DNA of 64,000 nt, taken from NCBI RefSeq assembly GCF_001591405.1, contig NZ_BCUV01000006.1, forward strand, positions 248,001-312,000. The letters run 5' to 3'. The stretch's first letter is position 1, and each line of letters begins with the position of its first letter. Below the pieces are notes generated by a model. It searched no databases. It saw nothing but the letters and a program-made list of their open reading frames with translations, and had not been told where the DNA came from. This DNA is from Janibacter terrae NBRC 107853 (GTDB lineage Bacteria; Actinomycetota; Actinomycetes; Actinomycetales; Dermatophilaceae). The position numbers and the translations under genes were made by a program. Shown piece by piece: positions 47,909 to 56,552 of this stretch.

Positions 47909-47972
47909 ATCGGGTGGGGCGGGTCGCGTCGCGCTGCGACGGTGTGCCGATTGACCCCGAAGGAGTGGTGAC

Positions 47973-49679
47973 ATGCAGACCGAAGTAGTGATCGTCGGGG
48001 CCGGCCCGACCGGCCTGGCCCTGGCCAACCTGCTGGGCCGCTACGGCCGCAGCGCGATCGTGCTGGAGACCCGCAGCGACCTCATCGACTACCCGCGCGG
48101 CGTGGGCCTGGACGACGAGTCGATGCGTTCGATCCAGACGATGGACCTCGTCGAGAGCGTCCGCCCGTACACGATCCCGCACCACGTGATGCGCCTCGTC
48201 AACGGCAAGGGCGAGACGATGATCACCAACGCGCCGCAGGGTGAGCCCTTCGGCTGGCCGCGCAAGTTCGGCTTCATCCAGCCGCTCGTCGACCGCCAGC
48301 TCTTCGAGGGCCTGGCCCGCTTCGACGACATCGACGTGCGCTTCGGTCACCAGGTCACCGACACCCGCGACCTCGGCGACCACGTCGAGGTCGTCGCGAC
48401 CGTCACCGACGCCGACGGCACGACGCGCGAGGAGACGATCACCGCGCAGTACGTCGTCGGGTGCGAGGGCGGTTCCTCGCCGACCCGCAAGCGCATGGAC
48501 GTCGAGTTCGTCGGCCACTCCCCGTCGACCCGCTGGGTCGTCATCGACGTGCGCAACGACCCGCTCGGCCTGCCCAACGTCTACCTCGGCGCCGACCCGG
48601 CCCGGCCGTACGTCTCGATCGGCCTGCCGCACGGCATCCGCCGGTGGGAGTTCATGCTCTTCGACGACGAGCCGAGCGAGCGCGTCGAGGACGACGAGTT
48701 CGTCGCCGCGCTGCTCGAGGACCACGTCCCGGACTCCTCGACGCTCGACGTCATCCGCCGCCGCGTCTTCACCCACCACGGCCGGATCGCGAGCCGGTTC
48801 CGCCAGGGCCGCGTCCTCATCGCCGGCGACGCCGCCCACCTCATGCCCGTGTGGATGGGCCAGGGGTGGAACTCCGGCATGCGCGACGCCACCAACCTCT
48901 CGTGGAAGCTCGCGACCGTCCTCGCCGGCCAGGCGCAGGACTCGCTCCTCGACACCTTCGAGACCGAGCGGCACGACCACGCCAAGGCGATGATCGACCT
49001 GTCGATGACCTTCGGCAACATCATCAAGCCGACCAACCGCGTGGTCTGCGGGGCGCGTGACCTCGCGTCCCGTGCGCTCAACCTCAGCCCGCGGGTCAAG
49101 GACTACTTCGCCGACATGCGCTTCAAGCCCATGCCGTTCTACGCGAAGGGGGTCGTCGTCGCCCCGGACACGCTGGTCGCGGGCGAGCAGCCCCGCAAGC
49201 GCACCTCCGGCTTCATGACCGTGAAGAACGCGGTCGAGAAGTCCACGCCCGTCGGCAAGCAGTTCCCCCAGCCGCGGGTCAACACGGCCGAGCACACCGG
49301 CGCCCGTCTCGACGACGTCACCGGCACGTGGTGGACGGTCGCCGCGTGGGGCAACGACCCGGCGCGCCTGTTCACCGACGAGGAGCGGGCACAGCTGCGG
49401 CACATGGGCGCCCGCTTCGTCTCCTTCATGTCCGAGACGCAGCGGCCGTGGGCCGAGGCCGAGTACGCGGGGTCCGGCACGCTCGTCGTCGGTGACGTCG
49501 ACGGCGCGCTCAAGGGCTGGTTCGACAAGCACGCCGTCGGTGTCGTCTTCCTGCGGCCCGACCGCTTCGTCGGCGCGACCTGCCTGGCGCAGGAGTCGGG
49601 TCGGGCGCTCGCTGCGCTGCGCACGGCGATGAGCGCGACGGCGGTCCCGGCGGTGCAGCTGGCGGAGGTCGCGGCATGA
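47973..49679 (+). CDS. mhpA: 3-(3-hydroxyphenyl)propionate hydroxylase
   Basis: 568-aa FAD monooxygenase that ortho-hydroxylates 3-(3-hydroxyphenyl)propionate to 2,3-dihydroxyphenylpropionate with NADH. FAD motif VVIVGAGPTGLALANLLGRYG at the start, the DG-type motif YVVGCEGGSSPTRKRM, and GRVLIAGDAAHLMPVWMGQGWNSGMRDATNLSWKLA. SD AAGGAG precedes the ATG by 7 nt. First gene of mhpABC, overlapping mhpB by 4 bp; length matches E. coli MhpA. Confidence 0.94.
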   Translation: MQTEVVIVGAGPTGLALANLLGRYGRSAIVLETRSDLIDYPRGVGLDDESMRSIQTMDLVESVRPYTIPHHVMRLVNGKGETMITNAPQGEPFGWPRKFGFIQPLVDRQLFEGLARFDDIDVRFGHQVTDTRDLGDHVEVVATVTDADGTTREETITAQYVVGCEGGSSPTRKRMDVEFVGHSPSTRWVVIDVRNDPLGLPNVYLGADPARPYVSIGLPHGIRRWEFMLFDDEPSERVEDDEFVAALLEDHVPDSSTLDVIRRRVFTHHGRIASRFRQGRVLIAGDAAHLMPVWMGQGWNSGMRDATNLSWKLATVLAGQAQDSLLDTFETERHDHAKAMIDLSMTFGNIIKPTNRVVCGARDLASRALNLSPRVKDYFADMRFKPMPFYAKGVVVAPDTLVAGEQPRKRTSGFMTVKNAVEKSTPVGKQFPQPRVNTAEHTGARLDDVTGTWWTVAAWGNDPARLFTDEERAQLRHMGARFVSFMSETQRPWAEAEYAGSGTLVVGDVDGALKGWFDKHAVGVVFLRPDRFVGATCLAQESGRALAALRTAMSATAVPAVQLAEVAA

Positions 49680-50626
49680 GCCTCTCCCTCGTCGCGATGT
49701 CGCACACACCCCTGCTGCACCGGGTCGAGGTGGACCCGCAGGTGCGGGCCGAGGTCGACGGTGCCTTCGAGGCCGTGCGCGCCTTCGTCGCCGAGGTCGA
49801 CCCGGAGCTGGTCATCACGATCGGGCCGGACCACTACAACGGCTTCTTCTACGACACGATGCCGCCCTTCTGCCTGGGGCTCGGCGCGTACGGCCTGGGT
49901 GACTACGGCACCGCGTCGGGCGCGCTCGACGTGCCGGCCGACATCGCCGAGGACCTCGCCCGGCACGTCCAGGGCGAGGACATCGACCTGACGATCTCGC
50001 GCGCCATGGGCGTCGACCACGGTGCGGTGCAGCCGCTCGAGGTGATCTTCGGGCAGATCGACACCGTCCCGACGATCCCCGTCTTCGTCAACGGCGTGGC
50101 CGCCCCCTTCGTCCCGATGCGCCGGATCCGCGCGCTCGGCGAGTCGATCGGCCGCTGGGCCGCGGGTCGCCCCGAGCGCATCCTCGTCATCGCCTCCGGC
50201 GGCCTGAGCCACGACCCGCCGGTGCCGCAGTGGGCCACGGCCACCCCCGAGGTGCGCGCGGGCCTGCTCGACGGACGCAACCCGACCCCGCAGGCGCGCG
50301 CCGCCCGGGAGCAGCGCGTCGTCGACACGGCGCACGCCTTCGCCGCGGGGACCGCGACGATCCTCGACCTCAACCCGGAGGGGGACGCGCAGTTCCTGCG
50401 GGTCTGCCGCGAAGGGGAGGTCGCCGCCTTCGACGACTACGACACCGACGAGATGGCCGCGACCGCGGGCAACTCCTCGCACGAGGTGCGCTCCTGGGTC
50501 ACCGCCTTCAGCGCCCTGTCCGCCGTCGGCGACTACGCCGTCGAGCTCGAGTACTACCGACCGATCCGCGAGTTCATCGCCGGCTTCGGCGTCATGACCG
50601 CACGCACCAAGGAGATCACCGCATGA
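49676..50626 (+). CDS. mhpB: 2,3-dihydroxyphenylpropionate 1,2-dioxygenase
   Basis: 316-aa class III (LigB-type) extradiol dioxygenase, Fe2+-dependent ring cleavage. Seen: MSHTPLLHR with the first metal His, ITIGPDHYNGFFYDTMPPFCLG, GVDHGAVQPLE with a catalytic His, and ASGGLSHDPPVPQ with the second. It ends TARTKEITA. Overlaps mhpA and mhpC by 4 bp each, giving strict coupling of hydroxylation, cleavage and hydrolysis. Confidence 0.95.
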   Translation: MSLSLVAMSHTPLLHRVEVDPQVRAEVDGAFEAVRAFVAEVDPELVITIGPDHYNGFFYDTMPPFCLGLGAYGLGDYGTASGALDVPADIAEDLARHVQGEDIDLTISRAMGVDHGAVQPLEVIFGQIDTVPTIPVFVNGVAAPFVPMRRIRALGESIGRWAAGRPERILVIASGGLSHDPPVPQWATATPEVRAGLLDGRNPTPQARAAREQRVVDTAHAFAAGTATILDLNPEGDAQFLRVCREGEVAAFDDYDTDEMAATAGNSSHEVRSWVTAFSALSAVGDYAVELEYYRPIREFIAGFGVMTARTKEITA

Positions 50627-51480
50627 CCGCCACCACCGAGACCACCGAGCTGACCTACGAGTCGACCAGCCGCATGGTCAGCACCCGCCGCTGGACGATC
50701 CACATCAACGAGGCCGGCACGCAGCACGACGAGGCGATCTTCCTGCTGCACGGCTCCGGCCCGGGCGCGACCGGCTGGAGCAACTTCTCGCAGAACATCC
50801 CCGCGCTCGCCGAGCACTACCGGGTCATCGCCGTCGACATGCCCGGCTGGGGCGAGTCGGACCCCGTGACCTGGCAGGAGCGCGACCACTCGACCGCGCT
50901 GCTCGACCTCATGGACGCCCTGGAGATCGAGCGGGCGACGATCATCGGCAACTCGATGGGTGGCGGCACGACGCTGCGCTTCGGCTACGAGCACCCCGAG
51001 CGGGTCCACCGCCTCATCACCATGGGCTCCTCCTCCGGCGCCCCGACGCTCATGGGGGCGGCCGGCCTGACCGAGGGGCTGAAGGTCCTGCAGAAGGGTT
51101 ACCGCCAGCCCTCCTTCGAGACGATGAAGGAGCTCGTGCAGGTCATGACCTTCGACTCGGCCAACGCGACCGACGAGCTCATCCAGGGCCGCGCCGACAC
51201 CGTGCTCGCGCACCCTGAGCACGCGCAGAACTTCATCGACGGCACCGGCAAGAAGGCCGTCGTCGAGCTCGACCACGCCCGCCTGCGCGAGATCAGCGTG
51301 CCGACCCTGCTCTTCCACGGCCGCGACGACCGCGTCGTGCACTTCGAGCACTCGCTGCGCCTGACCTCGCTCGTGCCCAACTCCCGGCTCTACCTCATCA
51401 ACGGCTGCGGCCACTGGCTGCAGACCGAGCACGCCCAGGAGTTCACCGACCAGGTGCTGCACTTCCTGCGCACCAGCTGA
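50623..51480 (+). CDS. mhpC: 2-hydroxy-6-oxonona-2,4-dienedioate hydrolase
   Basis: 285-aa alpha/beta hydrolase that splits the ring-cleavage product into succinate and 2-hydroxypentadienoate. Oxyanion region LLHGSGPGATGWSNF, nucleophile elbow GNSMGGG, Asp in HGRDDRVV, catalytic His in NGCGHWLQTEHA. ATG overlaps mhpB (ATGA). The following mhpD-F steps are not encoded here: a strong hairpin terminator ends the operon. Confidence 0.94.
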   Translation: MTATTETTELTYESTSRMVSTRRWTIHINEAGTQHDEAIFLLHGSGPGATGWSNFSQNIPALAEHYRVIAVDMPGWGESDPVTWQERDHSTALLDLMDALEIERATIIGNSMGGGTTLRFGYEHPERVHRLITMGSSSGAPTLMGAAGLTEGLKVLQKGYRQPSFETMKELVQVMTFDSANATDELIQGRADTVLAHPEHAQNFIDGTGKKAVVELDHARLREISVPTLLFHGRDDRVVHFEHSLRLTSLVPNSRLYLINGCGHWLQTEHAQEFTDQVLHFLRTS

Positions 51481-51496
51481 CACAGCTCTGCTGGTC

Positions 51497-51535
51497 CCTT
51501 CGGCCCTGACTCGCAGTACGAGTCAGGGCCGAAGG
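51497..51535. terminator. Bidirectional hairpin terminator after mhpC
   Basis: Perfect 17-bp stem CCTTCGGCCCTGACTCG / CGAGTCAGGGCCGAAGG with a 5-nt CAGTA loop, 17 bp beyond the mhpC stop and 32 bp beyond the stop of the convergent monooxygenase gene. No U-tract; such stems commonly terminate in actinobacteria. Confidence 0.85.
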
Positions 51536-51566
51536 CGTGCCCGCCGGAGTCCACTGTGGGGCGCGC

Positions 51567-51875
51567 TCAGAGCGCCAGCCCCACCTGGTCGCCCACGGGC
51601 GAGAGCACGGTGACCTCGGGCGGGCTCTGGACGAGGGTGCCGATGGCCTCGCCGAAGGCGGCGAACTCGTCCATCGCGCCGTGCCGGCGCAGGGCGTCCT
51701 TGGAGTCGTACGCCTCGAGGAGCACGTAGTCCCCCTCGCTGCGGGCGACGCGCTGGAGGTCGTAGCGCAGGCACCCCTCGTCGGCGAGGAAGGAGGCACG
51801 GGCTGTCGCGACGGCCGTCTCGAACTCGTCGGTGGACTCGGGCCGGACGCGGATGCGGGCGATGACGTTGATCAT
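51567..51875 (-). CDS. ABM-domain (antibiotic biosynthesis monooxygenase-like) protein
   Basis: 102-aa ferredoxin-like dimeric protein of the ABM/YgiN family: MINVIARIRVRPESTDEFETAV at the start, DEGCLRYDLQRVARSEGDYVLLEAYDSKDALRRHGAMDEFAAF with the conserved E.Y.....H. Family members act on quinones, heme or polyketides; no substrate can be given. The start ATG at 51875 fits the conserved N-terminus; divergent from the metallo-hydrolase gene. Confidence 0.87.
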   Translation of the reverse strand: MINVIARIRVRPESTDEFETAVATARASFLADEGCLRYDLQRVARSEGDYVLLEAYDSKDALRRHGAMDEFAAFGEAIGTLVQSPPEVTVLSPVGDQVGLAL

Positions 51876-51927
51876 GCCTCCACCATAGGTGAATCTGGAC
51901 TCAGGTCGACGTGCTTGACTGGGGCAC

Positions 51928-52944
51928 ATGAGTCAGCGCGCCACGCAGCAGGACTGGACCATCGCGGGACCCGAGGAGGTCGCCCCCGGGGTGCACCGGA
52001 TCCCCCTTCCCCTCCCCATGGACGGGCTCAAGGCCGTCAACGTCTACGCGGTCATCGGGGACGACCGGCCCACCCTCGTCGACGGCGGCTGGGAGATCGA
52101 GGTGGCGCAGCGTGCGCTGGACGAGGCCCTGGGCGCCCTGGGTCTGAGCACCCAGGACGTCGAGCAGTGCCTCGTGACGCACCACCACCGCGACCACCTG
52201 ACGATGGCGATGGGCCTGCGCCAGCGCGCGGGCGTCCTCGTCGCGCTGGGCGAAGGGGAGGCCCCGCAGCTGGAGGCGATCCGCCAGGCCCCCGGCCTGG
52301 AGGGGGCTCGCACGCTGCTGGTCGCCGCCGGCGCGGACTCGGTGCTCGAGGAGATCGAGCGGGCCCCGCACGAGCCCGTGGACCTCGACCTGTGGACCGA
52401 CCCCGATCGGTGGCTCGTCGACGACGAGTCCGTTGCTGCAGCGGGCCGCTCGCTGCGCGTCAAGGCGACCCCCGGGCACACGAGCGGGCACGTCGTCTTC
52501 TTCGACGACGACGCCGGCCTCGTCTTCGCCGGCGACCACGTGCTGCCCCACATCACGCCGTCGATCGGCTTCCAGGCCAAGCCGGCGGCCACGCCGCTCG
52601 CGGACTACCTCGACTCGCTCGCAGCGATGCTCGCCGAGCCGGACCGGGTCCTCCTGCCCGCCCACGGCCCCGCCGGCGGGAGCCTGCACCGCCGGGTCGA
52701 GGAGCTGCTGTCCCACCACGAGACGCGGCTGGCGCAGACCGAGGCCGTCGTGCGTGCCGGCGCCTCGACCGGCTTCGACGCGGCCCGGGCGTTGCGCTGG
52801 ACCCGCCACGAGCGGCACCTGGACGACCTCGACCCCTTCAACCAGATGCTCGCGACGACCGAGACCCTCGCACACCTGCAGGTGCTAGCGGCGCAGGGGC
52901 GCGTGCGGGAGAGCGCGGTCGACGGGGTGTGGCGCTACAGCTGA
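51928..52944 (+). CDS. MBL-fold metallo-hydrolase
   Basis: 338 aa. Metallo-beta-lactamase fold with the zinc motif THHHRDHL (near residue 88), a second His in ATPGHTSGHVVFF, metal Asp in VFAGDHVLPHI, and a C-terminal helical domain RVEELLSHHETRLAQTEAVV typical of the LACTB2/glyoxalase-II-like branch. Specific substrate unknown. It stands alone between the ABM gene and convergent genes. Confidence 0.88.
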   Translation: MSQRATQQDWTIAGPEEVAPGVHRIPLPLPMDGLKAVNVYAVIGDDRPTLVDGGWEIEVAQRALDEALGALGLSTQDVEQCLVTHHHRDHLTMAMGLRQRAGVLVALGEGEAPQLEAIRQAPGLEGARTLLVAAGADSVLEEIERAPHEPVDLDLWTDPDRWLVDDESVAAAGRSLRVKATPGHTSGHVVFFDDDAGLVFAGDHVLPHITPSIGFQAKPAATPLADYLDSLAAMLAEPDRVLLPAHGPAGGSLHRRVEELLSHHETRLAQTEAVVRAGASTGFDAARALRWTRHERHLDDLDPFNQMLATTETLAHLQVLAAQGRVRESAVDGVWRYS

Positions 52945-52992
52945 GCAGCACGACAGCGCGATCCACCAGCCGTCGCTGGCCCGAGGGTCCCG

Positions 52993-54396
52993 TCAGGTCA
53001 CCCCGGAGAGCGCGGCCATCCGGGTCAGGGCCGGTCCGACGTGCGCGCGGAGCCGCCCCAGCACCTCCTGCATCGCCGGGGTGCCGGCCAGGTCCGCGGG
53101 AGAGCGGGCCGGGTTGAGCGCGACGGTGTCCGCCCACGCCTTCAGGTCGGGGTCGCTGGTGAAGGCGGCCCCGGCCCGTGCGCCGATGACCTGCATCGCC
53201 AACCAGTCGATCGGGTCGTCGGAGTACGGCGAAGGGGGGCACAGCCGGTTCTTGTCCGCATCCCCGGTGATCGTCGCCTCGGCGTGACCTGCGAGCGCGG
53301 CACCGAAGCACGGGAAGCCGGTGCGGATCGGCTGCAGGGTGATCACCTCGGGCCGCCATATGGGTACCAGCGGCCGCTGCGGGAGTCCCGCTCCGGCACA
53401 GTGCACGACCACCGCGTCGGGGGCGATGGGCACCATCCCCTCCGTGCACACCAGGCGACCCCGCTCGACGGCGAGGACGTGCCCGAGCCGGACCACGTGC
53501 TCGACGGAGCGCAGCAGCTCCAGCTCCCACCGGGCCAGGGTCGGTGTCTTGGCCATCGTCGGCATCACCCTGGTGTCGATCCGCAGCAGGACCCCGCGCT
53601 CCTCGAGTCCGAGGAAGACGTCGTCGACGGTCTCCGCGGTGGCCGCGACCTCCATGACGTCGGCGGCGGCCCCGATGAAGACCTGCGGATCGGGCTGGAT
53701 CCTGGCGCGGTCGAGCATCCACGGGTCACGGGGCCGCACCCAGCAGATCCGGTCCGGATCGACCCCGCGCTGGAGCAGCCAGATGCACGCATCGGTCGCG
53801 GTCTTGCCCGAGCCGACGACGATGTACTCGGACGGCGCATCCGCCACCCGCACGAGCTCACCCACGGGGATGACCCTGGCGCCCACGTCCACGGCGAAGG
53901 GGGGCATCGACTCGGCCGGGATCCGGGGCGAGAGGTAGTGGGCGTCGACGATACGGGCGGGGCCACGCACCTCGTGCCACTCCCCCGAGATGCGGGAGAC
54001 GCACCGCCCATCACCCGTCCACTCGCACCCCGGCAGGTAGGTGACCCGTCCGCTGGCGAGCAGGCGCTCGGTGAGGACGGTCTCGTAGTAGGCCAGGATC
54101 TCGGCGGCGGTTGCCCGCTCGTGCAGCCCGCGCTCGGGACCGTGCTGCTGCACCCGCCCCCCGCCGAGGAGCGTGGAGGCCACCCCGTAGAAGGCCGAGG
54201 CCTGGTGCAGCCGCACGAAGGGGTAGGCCTCCAACCAGTGCCCGCCGGGCGCGTGGCGCCGGTCGACCAGGGCCACCGAGACGTCGGCATCGGCGATGAG
54301 CGCGTCGGTGAAGGCCATGCCGATCGCCCCCGCGCCGACGACGACGTAGTCGGCCGTGATGGTGGCCACCCGACCAGCGTCCTCCTGCTCCGGCAC
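52993..54396 (-). CDS. FAD/NAD(P)-binding protein (flavin monooxygenase-like)
   Basis: 467-aa flavoprotein with an N-terminal FAD motif DYVVVGAGAIGMAFTDALI (residues 16-34), RRHAPGGHWLEAYPFVRLHQ as in class B monooxygenases, and a second nucleotide motif VVGSGKTATDACIW near residue 193. The GxGxxA-type second motif and a C-terminal alpha-helical part support a flavin-dependent monooxygenase or oxidoreductase of unknown substrate. Start ATG at 54396; 51 bp downstream of the hydrolase gene on the same strand. Confidence 0.78.
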   Translation of the reverse strand: MPEQEDAGRVATITADYVVVGAGAIGMAFTDALIADADVSVALVDRRHAPGGHWLEAYPFVRLHQASAFYGVASTLLGGGRVQQHGPERGLHERATAAEILAYYETVLTERLLASGRVTYLPGCEWTGDGRCVSRISGEWHEVRGPARIVDAHYLSPRIPAESMPPFAVDVGARVIPVGELVRVADAPSEYIVVGSGKTATDACIWLLQRGVDPDRICWVRPRDPWMLDRARIQPDPQVFIGAAADVMEVAATAETVDDVFLGLEERGVLLRIDTRVMPTMAKTPTLARWELELLRSVEHVVRLGHVLAVERGRLVCTEGMVPIAPDAVVVHCAGAGLPQRPLVPIWRPEVITLQPIRTGFPCFGAALAGHAEATITGDADKNRLCPPSPYSDDPIDWLAMQVIGARAGAAFTSDPDLKAWADTVALNPARSPADLAGTPAMQEVLGRLRAHVGPALTRMAALSGVT

Positions 54397-54447
54397 CCGG
54401 TCAACGAGCTCAGACGCTGGAGCACGGCCCGGCGGTGCGCGACCGGC

Positions 54448-55107
54448 TCAGCCGAGCCCCTCCGCCCGCTCGACGACCTCCAGCACGGCACCGGCCGCGA
54501 GCTGGTGCCACCGCCACGGCCGGTCCAGCAGCGCGTGCCCACCCCCTTCGATCCCGAGGTAGGTCGCGTCACCACCCAGGGCGTGCAGGCGCTCGACGAG
54601 CTGGCGCGACCGCTGCGGGGAGCAGACGGCATCGGCCTCGCCGTGGATGACGCGCACGACCTTGTCGCGCAGGTGCTCGACGGGCTCGCGCTCGCCCACC
54701 CAGGGCGCGAGGGCGACGCTGCCGATGACCGCGTCCTCTCCCCCGGCACGCAGCGCCGCCCAGCCGCCGCTGGAGTGCCCGAGCAGCACGACGGGGCGGT
54801 CGTACCGCTCGGCCAGCCGACGCGCGAGCAGGCGGGTCTGCTCCACGCCGCTGCCGGACGCCGCGATCCACCCGCCGTCGCTGTTGTGGACGAGCACCGG
54901 AGCCACCCGCCCCCGGGAGACGCGCCAGACCGTCGGCGCGAAGGGCAGCATCCGCAGGTAGGAGACGTCGCGTCGCCGCTGCGGCTGGGGTGTCACGGCG
55001 CGGCCCCCGTGGAGGATCAGCGCGAGCGCCCGGGTGCGTGCGGTCACCCGGACACGTCCCTGTCGGATGGCGCTCATCAGGTCTTCGGGCTCAGGGGCGG
55101 TCCTCAT
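54448..55107 (-). CDS. Alpha/beta hydrolase
   Basis: 219-aa hydrolase with nucleophile elbow LLGHSSGGW, an Asp in VIHGEADAVCSP and His in GIEGGGHALLDRP. The ATG at 55107 (MRTAPEPEDL) is preferred over upstream in-frame codons; an ATG ten codons later is also possible. It resembles predicted alpha/beta hydrolases of actinobacteria of unknown substrate. Confidence 0.8.
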   Translation of the reverse strand: MRTAPEPEDLMSAIRQGRVRVTARTRALALILHGGRAVTPQPQRRRDVSYLRMLPFAPTVWRVSRGRVAPVLVHNSDGGWIAASGSGVEQTRLLARRLAERYDRPVVLLGHSSGGWAALRAGGEDAVIGSVALAPWVGEREPVEHLRDKVVRVIHGEADAVCSPQRSRQLVERLHALGGDATYLGIEGGGHALLDRPWRWHQLAAGAVLEVVERAEGLG

Positions 55108-55260
55108 CCCGTCGAGTCTGTCAGGACCGACTGGGAGCCGGTGGACTCCGTGCCCGTGGCGGCGTAGATCTCCCAACCGTTCCCCACTCACGAACGCCCC
55201 GGCAGGCCCGCCGCGCCCTCCCTAATTGACGCGCGACGTCGTCGAACAAAGGAGTTCCAC

Positions 55261-56481
55261 ATGTCCCACCTGCCCGAGCACGGTCCCGACTGCCTGTGCG
55301 ACCACCTCCCCCATGAGCCGGTCACCTCCGAGCGCGAGGAAGCCGTCGACGAGGCCCGCCGCGGTCTCGGGATCTCGCGCCGCTCGATCATGGCCGGCAT
55401 CGGGGCGGCCTCCGGGCTCGCCCTCACCCCCGGTCTCGCCGCGGCCGCACCCGCCACGACGGCGAAGGGGGGACGCCCGCCCCGCGGGAAGGGCGTCGAG
55501 CTCGTCCTCCTCGGCACCCGCGCCGGTCCCCCGGTCGACCTGCACCAGGTCGGCGCCTCCAGCGCCCTCGTCGTCGACGGCCGCACCTACGTCGTCGACT
55601 GCGGCCGCGCGTCGGTCACGCAGTTCGCCGCCGCCGGCCTGAAGTTCCACTCGATCGCCGGGGTCTTCCTCACCCACCTGCACGCGGACCACGTCGCCGA
55701 CTACTACAACTTCTTCATGCTCGGCGGGCACATCAAGAACCAGGCGGGTGACCACATCGAGCGCCCCGTCCCGATCTACGGTCCCGGCCCGGCCGGCGGC
55801 CTGCAGCCGAAGTTCGGTGGCGGCGAGGCCCCGACCCTCAACCCGGCGAACCCGACCCCGGGCACCGCGGCGATGACCCAGTCGCTGCACGACGCGTACG
55901 CGTACAGCATGAACGTCTTCCTGCGGGACATGAACGTCGCGGACATCCGCACGCTCATGGACGTGCACGAGATCGGCCTGCCGGCAGGGACGGGCGCGAC
56001 GTACGAGGACACCGCGCCGCGGATGCGTCCCTTCCGGATCTTCGCGGACGACAAGGTCGAGGTGTACGCGACGCTCGTGCCCCACGGCCCGGTCTTCCCG
56101 GCGTACGCGTACCGCTTCGACACCGAGTACGGCTCGGTCACCTTCAGCGGCGACACCCGCCACTCGGACAACCTCATCGAGATGGCCCACGGCACCGACC
56201 TGCTCGTGCACGAGGCCATCGGCGTCGAGGGCGCCGGGATCGGCGAGGCCTCGCTCGACCACATGCTCCAGTCGCACGTCGAGATCACCAAGCTCGGCCC
56301 GATCGCCCAGGAGGCCGAGGCCAAGCACCTCGTCGTCTCGCACTACGCCGACCTCGGCGCCGCCAAGGTCGACATCCGCAAGTGGCGCCGTGACGCGCAG
56401 CGTGGTTACAGCGGTCAGGTGACCGTCGGCTGGGACCTGGACCGGTTCTCGCTGCCGGCCCGTGGTCGTCGGCGCGGCTGA
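55261..56481 (+). CDS. Tat-exported MBL-fold metallo-hydrolase
   Basis: 406 aa. A twin-arginine signal (SRRSIMAGIGAASGLALTPGLAAAAP, Arg-Arg near residue 40, cleavage expected after AAA) follows a 35-residue acidic leader. The mature part has the RNase Z-like metallo-beta-lactamase motif LTHLHADHVADYY, FSGDTRHSDNLIEMA and HLVVSHYADL as metal ligands. AAAGGAG precedes the ATG by 6 nt. Probably an exported arylsulfatase or phosphodiesterase-type enzyme; the long N-terminal leader before the Tat signal is unusual. Confidence 0.87.
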   Translation: MSHLPEHGPDCLCDHLPHEPVTSEREEAVDEARRGLGISRRSIMAGIGAASGLALTPGLAAAAPATTAKGGRPPRGKGVELVLLGTRAGPPVDLHQVGASSALVVDGRTYVVDCGRASVTQFAAAGLKFHSIAGVFLTHLHADHVADYYNFFMLGGHIKNQAGDHIERPVPIYGPGPAGGLQPKFGGGEAPTLNPANPTPGTAAMTQSLHDAYAYSMNVFLRDMNVADIRTLMDVHEIGLPAGTGATYEDTAPRMRPFRIFADDKVEVYATLVPHGPVFPAYAYRFDTEYGSVTFSGDTRHSDNLIEMAHGTDLLVHEAIGVEGAGIGEASLDHMLQSHVEITKLGPIAQEAEAKHLVVSHYADLGAAKVDIRKWRRDAQRGYSGQVTVGWDLDRFSLPARGRRRG

Positions 56482-56538
56482 GCCGAGGCGGGACATGGCG
56501 AAGGGGGCAGCGCTCTCCATGGCGGTGCTCCCTTCGCC
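56476..56538. repeat. 63-bp direct repeat, left copy, with terminator hairpin
   Basis: Begins GGCTGAGCCGA (supplying the stop codon of the Tat-exported hydrolase) and contains the hairpin GGCGAAGGGGG...CCCTTCGCC around CTCTCCATGG. It is about 87 percent identical to 63859-63921 in the same orientation. It also lies just beyond the jetD stop, so it can terminate transcription from both sides. Confidence 0.85.
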
Positions 56539-56552
56539 GGACCGGGTGATAC

